Positions 39,534 through 39,829 of a stretch of DNA of 39,829 nt are shown piece after piece. Both the position numbers and the translations under genes were made by a program. Each line of letters starts with the position of its first letter. Within the stretch, counting starts at the first letter, position 1. Location: the NCBI GenBank assembly GCA_024223125.1, contig JAAEOP010000014.1, positions 1 through 39,829 of the forward strand, written 5' to 3'. Below the pieces are notes generated by a model. It did no database searches and had not been told where the DNA came from. It worked only from the letters and a program-made list of their open reading frames with translations. The stretch is from Chloroflexota bacterium. Its GTDB lineage: Bacteria; Chloroflexota; Anaerolineae; Promineifilales; Promineifilaceae.

Positions 39534-39829
39534 ATGTCTAAAAAAAGGTTTACAATTCTGGCCCTATTAGCGGCCGTAGGTATTTTGCTCGCAGCCTGTC
39601 AAACGGCCGAGCCACAAGTAGTAGAAGTAACCCGTGTTGTTACGGAAACAGTCGTAGAAACAGTAGAAGTAGCAGGGGAAGCAGTAGAAGTTACCCGCGT
39701 TGTCGAAACCACTGTTGTTGAAACTGTCACCGTAGAAGTTGAAGTACCGGCCGAAGACACCGGCGAAGAAGCCGCCGCCGCTACCGGCGAATGTTGCGAC
39801 AACTACACCATTGGTATCTTTGAAGACCC
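39534..39829 (+). CDS. Substrate-binding lipoprotein N-terminus (3' end outside window)
   Basis: The first 98 codons of a gene that runs off the right edge. GGAGGAG precedes the ATG. The signal peptide SKKRFTILALLAAVGILLAA ends in Cys (near residue 22), so this is a lipoprotein. The linker VEVTRVVTETVVETVEV, then VEVTRVVETTVVETVTVEVE, is nearly the same as in the binding protein at 27810, at DNA as well as protein level. After an Ala/Glu-rich stretch the text reads GECCDNYTIGIFEDP, the beginning of a binding domain, probably family 5. It may open a second peptide-type ABC operon. Confidence 0.85.
   Translation, partial: MSKKRFTILALLAAVGILLAACQTAEPQVVEVTRVVTETVVETVEVAGEAVEVTRVVETTVVETVTVEVEVPAEDTGEEAAAATGECCDNYTIGIFED

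Noticed and set aside
1..39829. tRNA or rRNA genes
   Set aside because: No cloverleaf-like GGTTCGAATCC arm or conserved rRNA segment was seen in any gap, though reading by eye could miss a divergent tRNA.

Overview
The window looks like chromosomal DNA of a free-living bacterium of the phylum Chloroflexota, probably near Anaerolineae/Caldilineae. This is an inference from protein style: lipoproteins with the VEVTRVV-type linker, Ser/Thr kinases fused to PQQ-like propellers, a short SigA and a MoaD-MoaE fusion. There is no rRNA or tRNA gene, CRISPR array, phage gene or recognisable transposase. Mobile or selfish DNA is present only as short non-coding palindromic repeats and a few gene remnants.

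Layout. Positions 1-3249 (minus strand) hold a polar amino-acid-type ABC importer: two permeases, a binding lipoprotein and an ATPase of the PotA/FbpC type cut by the window edge. Next come a methyltransferase remnant, a B12-binding radical SAM protein with an in-frame UGA near its end, and a YeeE/YedE sulfur transporter. A dead lipoprotein fragment (about 5658-5841) lies before a membrane-anchored XRE regulator. At 6706-7257 two apparent ORFs are best read as one AhpD-like selenoprotein: UGA replaces the second Cys of CxxC and a bacterial SECIS-like hairpin follows. A long Rel/SpoT protein follows with intact hydrolase motifs and a damaged synthetase site.

Positions 9584-15526 (minus) are a signalling cassette: a Ser/Thr kinase with C-terminal propeller, PP2C phosphatase, degenerate-J plus VWA protein, zinc-ribbon FHA protein, a small unknown protein and an OmpR-type response regulator. 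It resembles the kinase/phosphatase/VWA (TerY-P) triads. A PIG-L deacetylase lies upstream. On the plus strand follow moaC, a moaD-moaE fusion, fabF, rnc, an RmlD-like reductase and the housekeeping sigma factor, ending at a strong terminator. Positions 22112-24640 carry an NAD(P)-binding protein and a GbsR/MarR regulator with a clear autoregulatory operator, facing an alpha/beta hydrolase.

Positions 25584-32216 form a dipeptide/oligopeptide ABC operon in the order ATPase, ATPase, binding protein, permease, permease. The right end has a lipoprotein with five C-terminal membrane segments, a class A penicillin-binding protein, a TPR protein, an HExxH protein and the start of another oligopeptide-binding lipoprotein behind a long, structured leader.

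Three genome-scale patterns stand out. The octamer palindrome ACGGCCGT is hugely over-represented (about 45 copies by eye, against about 0.6 expected). Many intergenic gaps carry hairpins of several unrelated sequence families, some of which have invaded coding ends. Several genes lack a Shine-Dalgarno sequence and have a -10 box 6-9 nt before the start codon, which points to leaderless transcripts.
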